Below are positions 42,958 to 51,174 of a DNA stretch of 64,000 bases, piece after piece (position 1 is the stretch's first letter; every line of letters begins with the position of its first letter). Both the position numbers and the translations under genes were made by a program. The DNA is from an uncultured Collinsella sp. Its GTDB lineage: Bacteria > Actinomycetota > Coriobacteriia > Coriobacteriales > Coriobacteriaceae. The stretch lies in assembly GCA_959020715.1 (NCBI GenBank), contig CAUESV010000012.1, positions 1 through 64,000 of the forward strand, in the 5' to 3' direction. The notes beneath the pieces are model-generated. The model saw only the letters and a list, made by a program, of their open reading frames with translations, was not told the DNA's origin and searched no databases.

Positions 42958-43494
42958 CTACTCCGTCTCGCCCGGTCGAGCGCCGCGGGCCAGGGCGTCC
43001 TGGTACTCCTTGACGGCCTTGAGCCTCTGCATCGGCTTCAGTCGCTCGAACATGGTGTTGCCGTGCAGGTGATCGATCTCGTGCTGCAGGCACACGCAGA
43101 ACAGGTCGCCCGAGGCCTCATAGCGAATCAGGTTGGCGTCCAAGTCGTAAGCCTCGACGACGACATGGTCGGGACGCTCGATCTCGCAGCTAATGCCAGG
43201 AATGGAAAGGCAGCCCTCGCTATACGGCACCAGATGGTCGCTCTGCTCAACAATGACGGGATTGATGAGCACGTACGGATCGTAGTCGTACTTGTCGCTA
43301 TAGTCGCAGTCGATGGTGACGAGCTGAATGAGCTCGCCGATCTGCGGGGCAGCTAGGCCGCAGCCAGCGTTCTCGAACATCATCTTCTTCATCTTCTCGG
43401 CAAGCGCCTCGATCGCCGGGGTGATCTCCTCGATGACGGCGCACTCCTGGCGCAGACGAGGGTCGGGCGACAGTACGATTCCGTTGGCTTCCAT
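42958..43494 (-). CDS. def: Peptide deformylase
   Basis: Removes the formyl group from new proteins. The three metal-site motifs are present: GCGLAAPQIGEL, EGCLSIPG (Cys ligand) and LQHEIDHLHG (two His and the Glu). Start ATG 43494 is better placed behind AAAGG than the ATG at 43500. 178 residues, typical. It is downstream of priA. Confidence 0.95.
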   Translation of the reverse strand: MEANGIVLSPDPRLRQECAVIEEITPAIEALAEKMKKMMFENAGCGLAAPQIGELIQLVTIDCDYSDKYDYDPYVLINPVIVEQSDHLVPYSEGCLSIPGISCEIERPDHVVVEAYDLDANLIRYEASGDLFCVCLQHEIDHLHGNTMFERLKPMQRLKAVKEYQDALARGARPGETE

Positions 43495-43512
43495 GGCCAT
43501 CCTTTCGGGTTG

Positions 43513-45966
43513 TTACATCAAATCATAGGCGTCGACGTCAACGCTTACGCTCACGCCGCGCACGGAGCCCACCTCTTTGAGGCAGGCGTCGATATCATCA
43601 GAGACATGGTACCCCACGGGCGACTTCGCAAGCAGGTGGAAGCGATAACGGTCCTTGGCTCTCTCGATTACACACGAAGCCGGGCCCAGCACCTGCGGCA
43701 CGGCACTCCCCGCCCGCAAAAAATCGGGCGCGGCGGAATGCCAGCGACGCTTGAGGAGCTTTGCAATGCGCCCGATGTAGTCCTGCGCGTCGTCTCGGTT
43801 CGCCGACCACACCAAAATGTTGACCAAGCGCACAAAGGGCGGATACAGCGCGTCGCGGCGCTGGTCCAGGTCGTGGTCGGTAAAGATCGAACGGTCGTGC
43901 TCGGCGACGGCGCGAATGACCGGATCCTCGGGCAGGTAGGTCTGGATGATCACCTCGCCGGGGCGATCACCACGACCGGCACGGCCGGCGACTTGCTCCA
44001 GCAAATCGTAGGCGCGCTCCCCTGCGCGAAAATCGGGCAGCTTGAGGGCGAAGTCGGCATTGACCACGCCCACGAGCGTGACCTCGGGAAAGTCGAGACC
44101 CTTTGCGATCATTTGGGTGCCCAGCAACACGGCGCAATCGGCCGCATCGAACTGCTCGAGCAGCTTTTTGTGCGCATCCTTGCCGCGCGTGGAATCGGCA
44201 TCCATGCGGATGATGGCGACGTCCTCGGGAAGCATCTGGTGCAGCGCGTCCTCGATCTGCTGCGTGCCCAGACCCATTTTTGCCAGGTAACGGCTTCCGC
44301 ATTTGGGGCAACGACTCGTGGGCGCGGGATAGGGCTGCACGCGCCAGGACGATCCGCAGGTGTGGCACTGCAGCGTGTGCGTGCGCTCGTGGTACGTGAG
44401 CGCGGTGGAGCAGTGGTTGCAGGCGGGCACGCAGCCGCACTCGCGGCACATCAAAAACGGCGCAAAGCCACGGCGGTTATGCAGCAGCACGGCCTTTTCG
44501 CGGCGCTCGACCACACGCTCCAGGCCTTCCATCAGCGGTTTTGAGAACATGGAGCGGCTACCGTGAGAAAACTCACGGCGCAGGTCGGCAATGCGGACTG
44601 TAGGCAGCACGGCGTGTCCCGGGCGCTCGGGCATCTCGACGCGCGTCCAGGAGGCACCGCCGAACGTGCCGCGACGGCAGCGGTCGAGGGCCTCGGCAGA
44701 AGGCGTGGCCGAGCCCAACACGAGTGGGCAACGATAGCGACGCGCCATCTCGGCCGCCACCTCGCGCGCATGGTAGCGCGGACTGGAGCCTTGCTTGTAG
44801 CTGGTCTCGTGCTCCTCGTCAATAATAATGAGGCCCAGGTCGTTAAGCGGGCAAAAGAGCGCCGAGCGTGCACCGACGACCACGCGCGCGGCACCGCTGG
44901 CGACCATGTCCCACTGATCCAGGCGCTCGCCGGCCGAAAGGCGCGAATGGAACACGGCGACCGTCTCGCCAAAGCGCGAGCGAAAACGGCCGACGGTCTG
45001 GGCCGTCAGTGATATCTCGGGCACCAACACGCAGGCCGAGCGGCCAGCCGCCAGCACGCGCTCGATGGCGGAGAGGTACACCTCGGTTTTGCCGGAGCCG
45101 GTGACGCCGTCAACCAGCACCACGTCGCCATGAGCGTCCAGACGGGCGCGCTCAATCTGCGCGAGCGCCTGCTGCTGGCCGTTGGTAAGGGAGACCGGCG
45201 CCTTGCCACTTGCCGAGGACAGCGTGGTCTGCTCGCTGCAGCCACGCCACGCACGGCGCTCCTCCACCACCACGACGCCGCGCTTTTCGAGCGCCTTGAT
45301 GGTCGCCGACATACTGTTATAGAGAAGGTTGAGGTCGCGCGTCGTGACCGGGCCGCACTGGAGCGCCTCGATGAGCTGCCGCTGACGAACCGCCGTTTTG
45401 GGAGGCGTATAGTCGAAGCCCTCGGGCGTGAGCATGACCCAGCGGTTTTGGATTGGCTTGACGGCGGGACGTTCAACCGTCCACACGCCGTCGTCACCCT
45501 TGACCACACGCGGGCTGCCGCCCGGGGGCAAAAACAGGCGCAGGCACTCGGAAAGCGTTGCGACGTACTCGCGGCTCATCCAGCGTGCGATACGGGCGGC
45601 TTCGGCGGTAAAGAGCGGTTTGCTGAGGATGACCTCGATGGCTTTAATGCGCGCGGGGTCGAAGGCGTTGTTGCCCTGCAGGTCGACCAGCTCAGGCACA
45701 ATGTCGACAATATAGCCCGCGGCCGCACGGTTGCCAAAGTGGACCAGGACCGTGGATCCGATCTGTGCCTCGTTGGCAAGGGTCTGCGGTATGCCGTAGG
45801 CGAATGGCTCGGACAGCGCACGCGTCGGGATGTCGAGAACCACGCTCGCATAGGCGGCGACGGGTTCGGGTACGGGCTCGGGCTGCGCCGGGGCGGCGGC
45901 AGGAGCCGCGGACTTTGGAGCCTCCTCAGGTCCCCGCGAACCAAACAGCGAAAGTTGCTCGGCCAT
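43513..45966 (-). CDS. priA: Primosomal protein N' (replication restart helicase PriA)
   Basis: Reloads the replicative helicase at stalled forks. The 817 residues have the N-terminal DNA-binding domain after an Ala/Pro-rich stretch. Helicase motifs are VLVDGVTGSGKTEVYLSAIE (Walker A) and LGLIIIDEEHETSYKQGSSP (DEEH). A zinc-binding insert contains CRECGCVPACNHCSTAL, CHTCGSS and CPKCGSRYL. Motif V/VI includes LLEQVAGRAGRGDRPGEVII. All parts look intact. It starts 90 bases past the gltX terminator and leads the priA-def-fmt-rsmB unit. Confidence 0.96.
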   Translation of the reverse strand: MAEQLSLFGSRGPEEAPKSAAPAAAPAQPEPVPEPVAAYASVVLDIPTRALSEPFAYGIPQTLANEAQIGSTVLVHFGNRAAAGYIVDIVPELVDLQGNNAFDPARIKAIEVILSKPLFTAEAARIARWMSREYVATLSECLRLFLPPGGSPRVVKGDDGVWTVERPAVKPIQNRWVMLTPEGFDYTPPKTAVRQRQLIEALQCGPVTTRDLNLLYNSMSATIKALEKRGVVVVEERRAWRGCSEQTTLSSASGKAPVSLTNGQQQALAQIERARLDAHGDVVLVDGVTGSGKTEVYLSAIERVLAAGRSACVLVPEISLTAQTVGRFRSRFGETVAVFHSRLSAGERLDQWDMVASGAARVVVGARSALFCPLNDLGLIIIDEEHETSYKQGSSPRYHAREVAAEMARRYRCPLVLGSATPSAEALDRCRRGTFGGASWTRVEMPERPGHAVLPTVRIADLRREFSHGSRSMFSKPLMEGLERVVERREKAVLLHNRRGFAPFLMCRECGCVPACNHCSTALTYHERTHTLQCHTCGSSWRVQPYPAPTSRCPKCGSRYLAKMGLGTQQIEDALHQMLPEDVAIIRMDADSTRGKDAHKKLLEQFDAADCAVLLGTQMIAKGLDFPEVTLVGVVNADFALKLPDFRAGERAYDLLEQVAGRAGRGDRPGEVIIQTYLPEDPVIRAVAEHDRSIFTDHDLDQRRDALYPPFVRLVNILVWSANRDDAQDYIGRIAKLLKRRWHSAAPDFLRAGSAVPQVLGPASCVIERAKDRYRFHLLAKSPVGYHVSDDIDACLKEVGSVRGVSVSVDVDAYDLM

Positions 45967-46005
45967 GGCCCCAGCACCTCCTATCCCATACGTCTACAGA
46001 AACAA

Positions 46006-46036
46006 GAGCCCCGCTCTGAGTGAACGGGGCTCGGAT
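46006..46036 (-). terminator. Terminator after gltX
   Basis: An 8-bp stem (GAGCCCCG / CGGGGCTC) followed on the minus strand by TTGTTTCT, 24 bases past the gltX stop. Confidence 0.75.
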
Positions 46037-46055
46037 ACATACGTTTGCGCAGCGA

Positions 46056-47531
46056 TTACAGCGCCATCGTGCGGGCGCGATCGATGCGCGCCAGGCAGTC
46101 GTCGCGGCCGACGAGCGCCATGGTCTCGCCCAGCGGAGGGCTCACCATGTTGCCGCAGACGGCGACGCGCACGGCCTGGAACACCACGCGCTTCTTGAGG
46201 TCCATCTGCTCGGGCAGTGGCTCAAGCGCGGCGTCGATGTTGGCAGCCGTCCACTCGTTCACACCCTCGAGCGCGGCCTTGGCGGCATCAAGAATGGCAC
46301 CCATGCCCTCCTTGGCCAGGCCCTTGTTGACGGATTTCTCGTCATACTCGAGCGTCTCGGCCGTAGCGAAGATGGGAGCGGCGACGGTCACGGCGTCGGC
46401 CGGCATCTTGGTGCGCGGCTTGACAATGGCGGCAAGCGCGTCGATCCAATCCTCGCCGTACTCGACATTACCCTCGATGAGACCCGCCTCGTGCAGCTCG
46501 GGGACCATGATCTCATCGGCAAACTGAGCATCGGACATGCCGTTGATGTACTCGGCATTGACCCAGTCGAGCTTCTTGGGGTCGAAGGTCGCCGGGTTCT
46601 TGGAGATGCGGTCGAGCGAGAACTTGCTGGCCAGAACATCGCGCGGGATAATCGTGGTCTCGCCGTCGAGCGACCAGCCGAGCAGCGCCAGGTAGTTGAC
46701 GAAGGCGTCGGACAGGTAGCCGGCGTCGCGGTACTCCTCCACCGAGGTGGCGCCGTGGCGCTTGGAGAGCTTCTTGCCGTCGGCACCCAAGATCATGGAG
46801 ATGTGGGCGAACGTGGGCACGGGCGCGCCGAGGGCCTCATAGACCATGACCTGGCGCGGGGTGTTGGACAGGTGGTCGTCGCCGCGGATGACATGGGTGA
46901 TCTTCATCATGGCGTCGTCGACGACGGTCGCGAAGTTGTACGTGGGCGTGCCATCGGAGCGGAAGATGACAAAGTCGTCGAGCTCCTTGGCGTCGAAGGT
47001 CACCTCGCCGTGGACGGCGTCGTGGATGACGACGTCGCCGCGGTCCTCGGGCACTTTGATGCGCAGGACGTAGGACTCGCCGGCCTCGATGCGGCGGCGA
47101 GCCTCCTCGGGATCAAGATCGCGGCAACGGCGCTGATAGCCCTGGAAGGGGTCCTTGCGCTCCTGCGCGGCCTTGCGGTCGGCTTCGAGCTGCTCCTTGG
47201 TGCAGAAGCAAGGATAGGCCTTGCCCTCGTCCCAAAGCTTCTGGGCGGCCTGCTTGTACAGGTCCAGGCGCTCGGTCTGGGCGTAGGGGCCATAGTTGCC
47301 GCCCACCTCGGGGCCCTCGTCCCAGTCCAGGCCCAGCCAACGCATGGCGCGCAGGATGATCTGCGTGTTCTCGTCGGTGGAGCGGGTGGGGTCGGTGTCG
47401 TCGATGCGCAGGATGAACGTGCCGCCGTTTGCGCGGGCGAAAGCCCAGTTATAGATAGCGGTGCGGGCGCCGCCAATGTGCAGCTTGCCCGTCGGTGAGG
47501 GTGCAAAGCGGACGCGAACGTCTGATGCCAT
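46056..47531 (-). CDS. gltX: Glutamyl-tRNA synthetase
   Basis: Charges tRNA-Glu, and probably tRNA-Gln in an organism using the amidotransferase route (inference). Start 47531 is fixed by GAGGAG before the ATG and by the conserved beginning VRFAPSPTGKLHIGGARTAI (HIGH-type motif). The second class I motif is KKLSKRHGATSVEEY. 491 residues, typical for the bacterial enzyme. A longer upstream open frame runs into the inverted repeat at 47616-47699 and is not coding. Confidence 0.96.
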   Translation of the reverse strand: MASDVRVRFAPSPTGKLHIGGARTAIYNWAFARANGGTFILRIDDTDPTRSTDENTQIILRAMRWLGLDWDEGPEVGGNYGPYAQTERLDLYKQAAQKLWDEGKAYPCFCTKEQLEADRKAAQERKDPFQGYQRRCRDLDPEEARRRIEAGESYVLRIKVPEDRGDVVIHDAVHGEVTFDAKELDDFVIFRSDGTPTYNFATVVDDAMMKITHVIRGDDHLSNTPRQVMVYEALGAPVPTFAHISMILGADGKKLSKRHGATSVEEYRDAGYLSDAFVNYLALLGWSLDGETTIIPRDVLASKFSLDRISKNPATFDPKKLDWVNAEYINGMSDAQFADEIMVPELHEAGLIEGNVEYGEDWIDALAAIVKPRTKMPADAVTVAAPIFATAETLEYDEKSVNKGLAKEGMGAILDAAKAALEGVNEWTAANIDAALEPLPEQMDLKKRVVFQAVRVAVCGNMVSPPLGETMALVGRDDCLARIDRARTMAL

Positions 47532-47615
47532 GGAAATCTCCTCGATTGCAGGATGGATGTCTAACCGCATCAGTATAAAGCAACAAAGCAACCTCCGCAC
47601 AAAGGGCACCGACCC

Positions 47616-47699
47616 ACTCATTGGGGACAGACTTAAATGACCATTCTTTGGGATCCTTCTTAGTTTAAGGATGGTCATTTAAGTCTGTCCCCAATGAGT
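47616..47699. repeat. Perfect 29-bp inverted repeat between gltX and metK
   Basis: Arms 47616-47644 and 47671-47699 are exact reverse complements (beginning ACTCATTGGGGACAGACTTA) with a 26-base loop. A partial extra copy of the outer end (GTTCCCAATGAGTAGG) follows immediately. The GGGGACAGACTT core is the kind of sequence seen at palindromes mobilised by REP-associated (RAYT) transposases; no transposase is nearby. Confidence 0.95.
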
Positions 47700-47774
47700 A
47701 TGTTCCCAATGAGTAGGTGCGGAAAGGGTGTGAATGTTGGATTTACGCGCTATGATGTGCCCTTGCATAGAGAG

Positions 47775-47801
47775 CCCGGCGGAATGGTAACGGTCGCCGG
47801 G
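47775..47801 (+). promoter_or_regulatory. Hairpin in the metK leader
   Basis: CCCGGCG / CGCCGGG with a 13-base loop followed by ACACGTTTTTG, 23 bases before metK. It could be a small attenuator. The conserved cores of the SAM riboswitch classes are not visible. Confidence 0.4.
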
Positions 47802-47823
47802 ACACGTTTTTGAAAGGACAATC

Positions 47824-49104
47824 ATGTCAGAAGAACTTCGTTCCATCCCGCCCCAACACGGGTCCTTTGTTTTTACGTCGGAGTCGGTGACCGAAGGTCA
47901 TCCCGATAAGATCGCTGACCAGATCAGCGACGCCGTCCTCGACGCAATCCTCGCCAAAGAAATAGAGCTCCAGGAGCAGGGCTACATCGCCCCCAACGGC
48001 GTGCCTGCCAACGTGGAGAACGTCCGCTGCGCCTGCGAGACCCTCGTGACCACCGGCACCGTCATCGTCGCCGGCGAGATTCGCACCCAGGCCTACGTCG
48101 ACGTACAGGAAATCGCCCGCGGTGTTATCCGCCGCATTGGCTACAACCGTGCCAAGTTCGGTTTTGACTGCGACACCTGCGGCGTTATGAGCCTCATCCA
48201 CGAGCAGTCGCCCGATATCGCCCAGGGCGTTGACGAGTCCTTCGAGACCCAGACCGGCGCTACCACTGACCCGATCGACCTGATCGGCGCCGGCGACCAG
48301 GGCATGATGTTCGGTTATGCCTCCAACGAGACCAAGACCCTTATGCCCATGCCACACTACCTGGCAAGCCGCCTGGCCGAGCGCCTGGCAGCCGTGCGTC
48401 ACGACGGCACCCTCGCCTATCTGCGTCCCGACGGCAAGACCCAGGTCACCGTGCGCTACGAGGACGGCAAGCCCGTCGAGGTCACGACGATCGTCATCTC
48501 CACGCAGCACGCCGCCGAGATCGAGGACATGGGCAAGATCAAGGCCGATCTCATCGAGCACGTCATCACCCCGGTCATGGCCGCTGAGAACATGCCATGG
48601 GACAACGCGGACATCTACGTGAACCCCACCGGTCGCTTTGTCGTGGGCGGCCCCATGGGCGACACGGGCCTCACCGGCCGCAAGATTATCGTCGACACCT
48701 ACGGCGGCTACGGTCGTCACGGCGGCGGTGCCTTTAGCGGCAAGGACTGCACCAAGGTTGACCGCTCCGCCGCGTATGCCGCGCGCTGGGTCGCCAAGAA
48801 CGTGGTCGCCGCCGGTCTGGCCGACCGCTGCGAAGTCGAGCTTGCCTACGCCATCGGCGTTTCCAAGCCCCTCTCAATCATGGTCGACACCTTCGGTACC
48901 GCGCATGTTGCCGAGGACAAGATCGTCGAGGCCGTAGAGAAGACCTTCGACCTGCGCCCGGGCGCAATCATCCGCGACCTAGACCTGCGCCGCCCCATCT
49001 ACGAAAAGACGGCAGCCTACGGTCACTTCGGCCGCGAAGACGCCGACTTCACCTGGGAGAAAACCGACCGAGTCAAAGAACTCAAAGCAGCCTGTGGCCT
49101 GTAA
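47824..49104 (+). CDS. metK: S-adenosylmethionine synthetase
   Basis: Makes SAM from methionine and ATP. All signature blocks are seen: FTSESVTEGHPDKIADQISD, GAGDQGMMFGYASNET, GGPMGDTGLTGRKIIVDTYG followed by GYGRHGGGAFSGKD, and VELAYAIGVSKPLSIMVDTF. The length of 426 is slightly longer than typical because of an insertion near residue 45 (EIELQEQGYIAPNGVPANVE). GAAAGGACAATC precedes the ATG. A strong terminator follows, so it is a single-gene unit. Confidence 0.97.
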   Translation: MSEELRSIPPQHGSFVFTSESVTEGHPDKIADQISDAVLDAILAKEIELQEQGYIAPNGVPANVENVRCACETLVTTGTVIVAGEIRTQAYVDVQEIARGVIRRIGYNRAKFGFDCDTCGVMSLIHEQSPDIAQGVDESFETQTGATTDPIDLIGAGDQGMMFGYASNETKTLMPMPHYLASRLAERLAAVRHDGTLAYLRPDGKTQVTVRYEDGKPVEVTTIVISTQHAAEIEDMGKIKADLIEHVITPVMAAENMPWDNADIYVNPTGRFVVGGPMGDTGLTGRKIIVDTYGGYGRHGGGAFSGKDCTKVDRSAAYAARWVAKNVVAAGLADRCEVELAYAIGVSKPLSIMVDTFGTAHVAEDKIVEAVEKTFDLRPGAIIRDLDLRRPIYEKTAAYGHFGREDADFTWEKTDRVKELKAACGL

Positions 49105-49144
49105 TTAAGAACCTCCAAGGTTTCAACGACATAAGCGCTTTAAA

Positions 49145-49178
49145 AAGAAGTACCGCCCCCAAGCGGTACTTCTTTTTT
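49145..49178 (+). terminator. Strong rho-independent terminator of metK
   Basis: A 12-bp stem (AAGAAGTACCGC / GCGGTACTTCTT, 6-base loop) followed by TTTTATTTAT. Confidence 0.92.
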
Positions 49179-49272
49179 ATTTATCCGGTAGTGAAGATGT
49201 TTCGATATGAGCCAACGCTGCGTCACTAGCTAATGAATTTTGCAGCACGGGCACTCCAACCATGTATCCTTA

Positions 49273-49394
49273 GTCCCGAGGGGCGGGGCATAAGGTTGAT
49301 CGCGAGTTCCGCACGAGCCGGAGAGCACTTAATGTGCTCTCCGTGCGAGTCAGGACTGTCCGAGCAGGCGACCTTATGCCCCGCCCCTCGGGAC
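49273..49394. repeat. Nested inverted repeat just upstream of sdaA
   Basis: Outer arms 49273-49296 and 49371-49394 (24 bases, perfect, beginning GTCCCGAGGGGCGGGGCA) enclose an inner perfect hairpin CGGAGAGCAC/GTGCTCTCCG (49319-49343, 5-base loop), with a competing CGCACG/CGTGCG pairing. The element ends 23 bases before the sdaA ATG, so it would be in its leader RNA if transcribed from upstream. Confidence 0.93.
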
Positions 49395-49417
49395 GATGGG
49401 ATAGAACAGGAGCGCAT

Positions 49418-51025
49418 ATGGCAGGCAAGCCACAAACACTAGCTACGACCTCGGCATTCGAGATCTTGGGCCCCGTCATGGTCGGCCCCAGCTCATCGCA
49501 CACCGCCGGCGCCCTGCGCTGCGCCCAAGTTGCCGCCAGCCTGTTGGAAGGCCGCATCACCAAGGTCACCTTTGGCCTGTGGAACTCCTTTGCCCACACC
49601 TACCGCGGCCACGGCACCGATCGTGCACTCGTCGCGGGCATCCTGGGCCTCGACACCGATGATGAAAACATCAAGCAGGCCTTCGACCTCGCACGCGAGC
49701 AGGGCCTCGAATATCACTTTGACATCAAGGGCGACGACGCCTCCATCCACCCCAACACCGTCGACATCGACATGGTCGACGACACGGGCGCAACGGCGCA
49801 GGTCCGCGGCGAGAGCCTGGGCGGCGGCAAGATGCGCATAAGCCGCATTAACGGCGTCGGCGTCGATATCTCGGGCATGTATTCCACGCTGTTTGTGGCA
49901 CACCAGGACGTCCCCGGCGTGCTCGCAGCGCTCACGAACCTGCTCGCCTACGCCCATGTGAACATCGCTTTCTGCCGCACCTACCGCACCGAGGTGGGCG
50001 GCCAGGCATACTCCGTCTTTGAGACCGATGGCGCCCCCGACGACACCGTCGTCCCCATGCTCCGCAAGCTCGACAATGTCGATTACGCGACCTTTATCGA
50101 GCTCCCCGGTTCTGCCTCGTCGCTCTCCCCCGGCGTCTCGGCAAAGGAAATCTTCGACGACGGCGAGCAGCTGCTCGATGCGTGCGCCGAGCTCGGCCTG
50201 AATATCGGCGCCGTTATGGCCGTGCGCGAGGCGCGTCTGACCGGCGAGACCCACGCCGTCGCCGCCATGTGCCGCGTGCTCGACGTCATGCGCGAGGAGA
50301 CCACGACCCCCATCGTCAATCCGCAGCGATCGCTCGGCGGGCTTATCGGCGGCGAGGCTAAACTCGTCGATGCCACCGGCCGCAACGATTTGAGCACGAG
50401 TCTGATGGGCACCGTTCAAACCGACGCCGTGGCCCGCGCCATGGCCGTGCTCGAGCGCTCAGCTACCATGGGCGTGATCGTCGCAGCTCCGACGGCAGGA
50501 TCCGCGGGTGTCGTCCCCGGCTGCGTGCTAGCGCTCGCCGATCACCTTCAGCTCGACGACGAGCAGGTGATGGACGCGCTCTACTGCGCAGCCGCCATCG
50601 GCCTCAACCTCACCACGAGCGCCTGCGTTGCCGGCGCCGAGGGCGGATGCCAGGCGGAGGTGGGAAGCGCCGCCGCCATGGCAGCCGCCGCGCTGGTGCA
50701 GATACTCGGCGGCACGCCCGAGCAGGCGCTCGACGCCAGTTCCATCGCGCTGAGTAACCTGCTGGGCCTCGTTTGTGACCCCGTCGGAGGCCTGGTCGAG
50801 GTGCCCTGCCAAAACCGCAATGCCATCGGCGTGGCAGCGGCCTTTAGCTCGGCACAACTCGCCCTCGCCGGCATTAAGAGCCTGGTGCCGTTTGACCAGA
50901 TGGCGCATGTGATGCTCTCGGTGGGCCATGCCTTGCCGGCCACGCTGCGCGAGACGGCAAAGGGCGGCATCGCGCAGGCTCCGGCCGCACTTTCGGCCTG
51001 TGCAAAATGCGGTGTGTGCGGGTAG
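49418..51025 (+). CDS. sdaA: L-serine dehydratase, single-chain iron-sulfur type
   Basis: Converts serine to pyruvate and ammonia with a [4Fe-4S] cluster. Start at 49418 has AGGAG and begins just before the beta domain (FEILGPVMVGPSSSHTAGAL). An ACT-like region follows (VLAALTNLLAYAHVNIAFCR). The alpha domain has MGVIVAAPTAGSAGVVPGCV and Cys residues in TSACVAGAEGGCQAEVG and LVCDPVGGLVEVPCQNRN that fit cluster ligands. 535 residues correspond to fused beta and alpha subunits, as in E. coli SdaA, rather than the split clostridial form. It ends in CAKCGVCG, an added Cys cluster. Confidence 0.94.
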   Translation: MAGKPQTLATTSAFEILGPVMVGPSSSHTAGALRCAQVAASLLEGRITKVTFGLWNSFAHTYRGHGTDRALVAGILGLDTDDENIKQAFDLAREQGLEYHFDIKGDDASIHPNTVDIDMVDDTGATAQVRGESLGGGKMRISRINGVGVDISGMYSTLFVAHQDVPGVLAALTNLLAYAHVNIAFCRTYRTEVGGQAYSVFETDGAPDDTVVPMLRKLDNVDYATFIELPGSASSLSPGVSAKEIFDDGEQLLDACAELGLNIGAVMAVREARLTGETHAVAAMCRVLDVMREETTTPIVNPQRSLGGLIGGEAKLVDATGRNDLSTSLMGTVQTDAVARAMAVLERSATMGVIVAAPTAGSAGVVPGCVLALADHLQLDDEQVMDALYCAAAIGLNLTTSACVAGAEGGCQAEVGSAAAMAAAALVQILGGTPEQALDASSIALSNLLGLVCDPVGGLVEVPCQNRNAIGVAAAFSSAQLALAGIKSLVPFDQMAHVMLSVGHALPATLRETAKGGIAQAPAALSACAKCGVCG

Positions 51026-51045
51026 TGACCAAGAACGACTCGATA

Positions 51046-51070
51046 GTGGGACAAATGTCCCACCTCTTTT
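51046..51070 (+). terminator. Terminator after sdaA
   Basis: A 7-bp stem (GTGGGAC / GTCCCAC, 4-base loop) followed by CTCTTTT, 20 bases after the stop. Confidence 0.75.
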
Positions 51071-51174
51071 GAATGCCACCGTTTCCGTACCACAAACAAC
51101 TAGGTAATCGCTATAATGCAAGCCCAGTAAAAACACGATGAGCCGCAAGGCGAAATTCGAAGGATATGCATACG

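Noticed and set aside
43513..44544. A 344-codon plus-strand frame opposite priA
   Set aside because: Antisense to conserved zinc-binding and helicase motifs of priA; no ribosome site.
47700..47823. SAM riboswitch upstream of metK
   Set aside because: Only a simple 7-bp hairpin is visible; the multi-helix core with conserved loops of known SAM riboswitches is missing.
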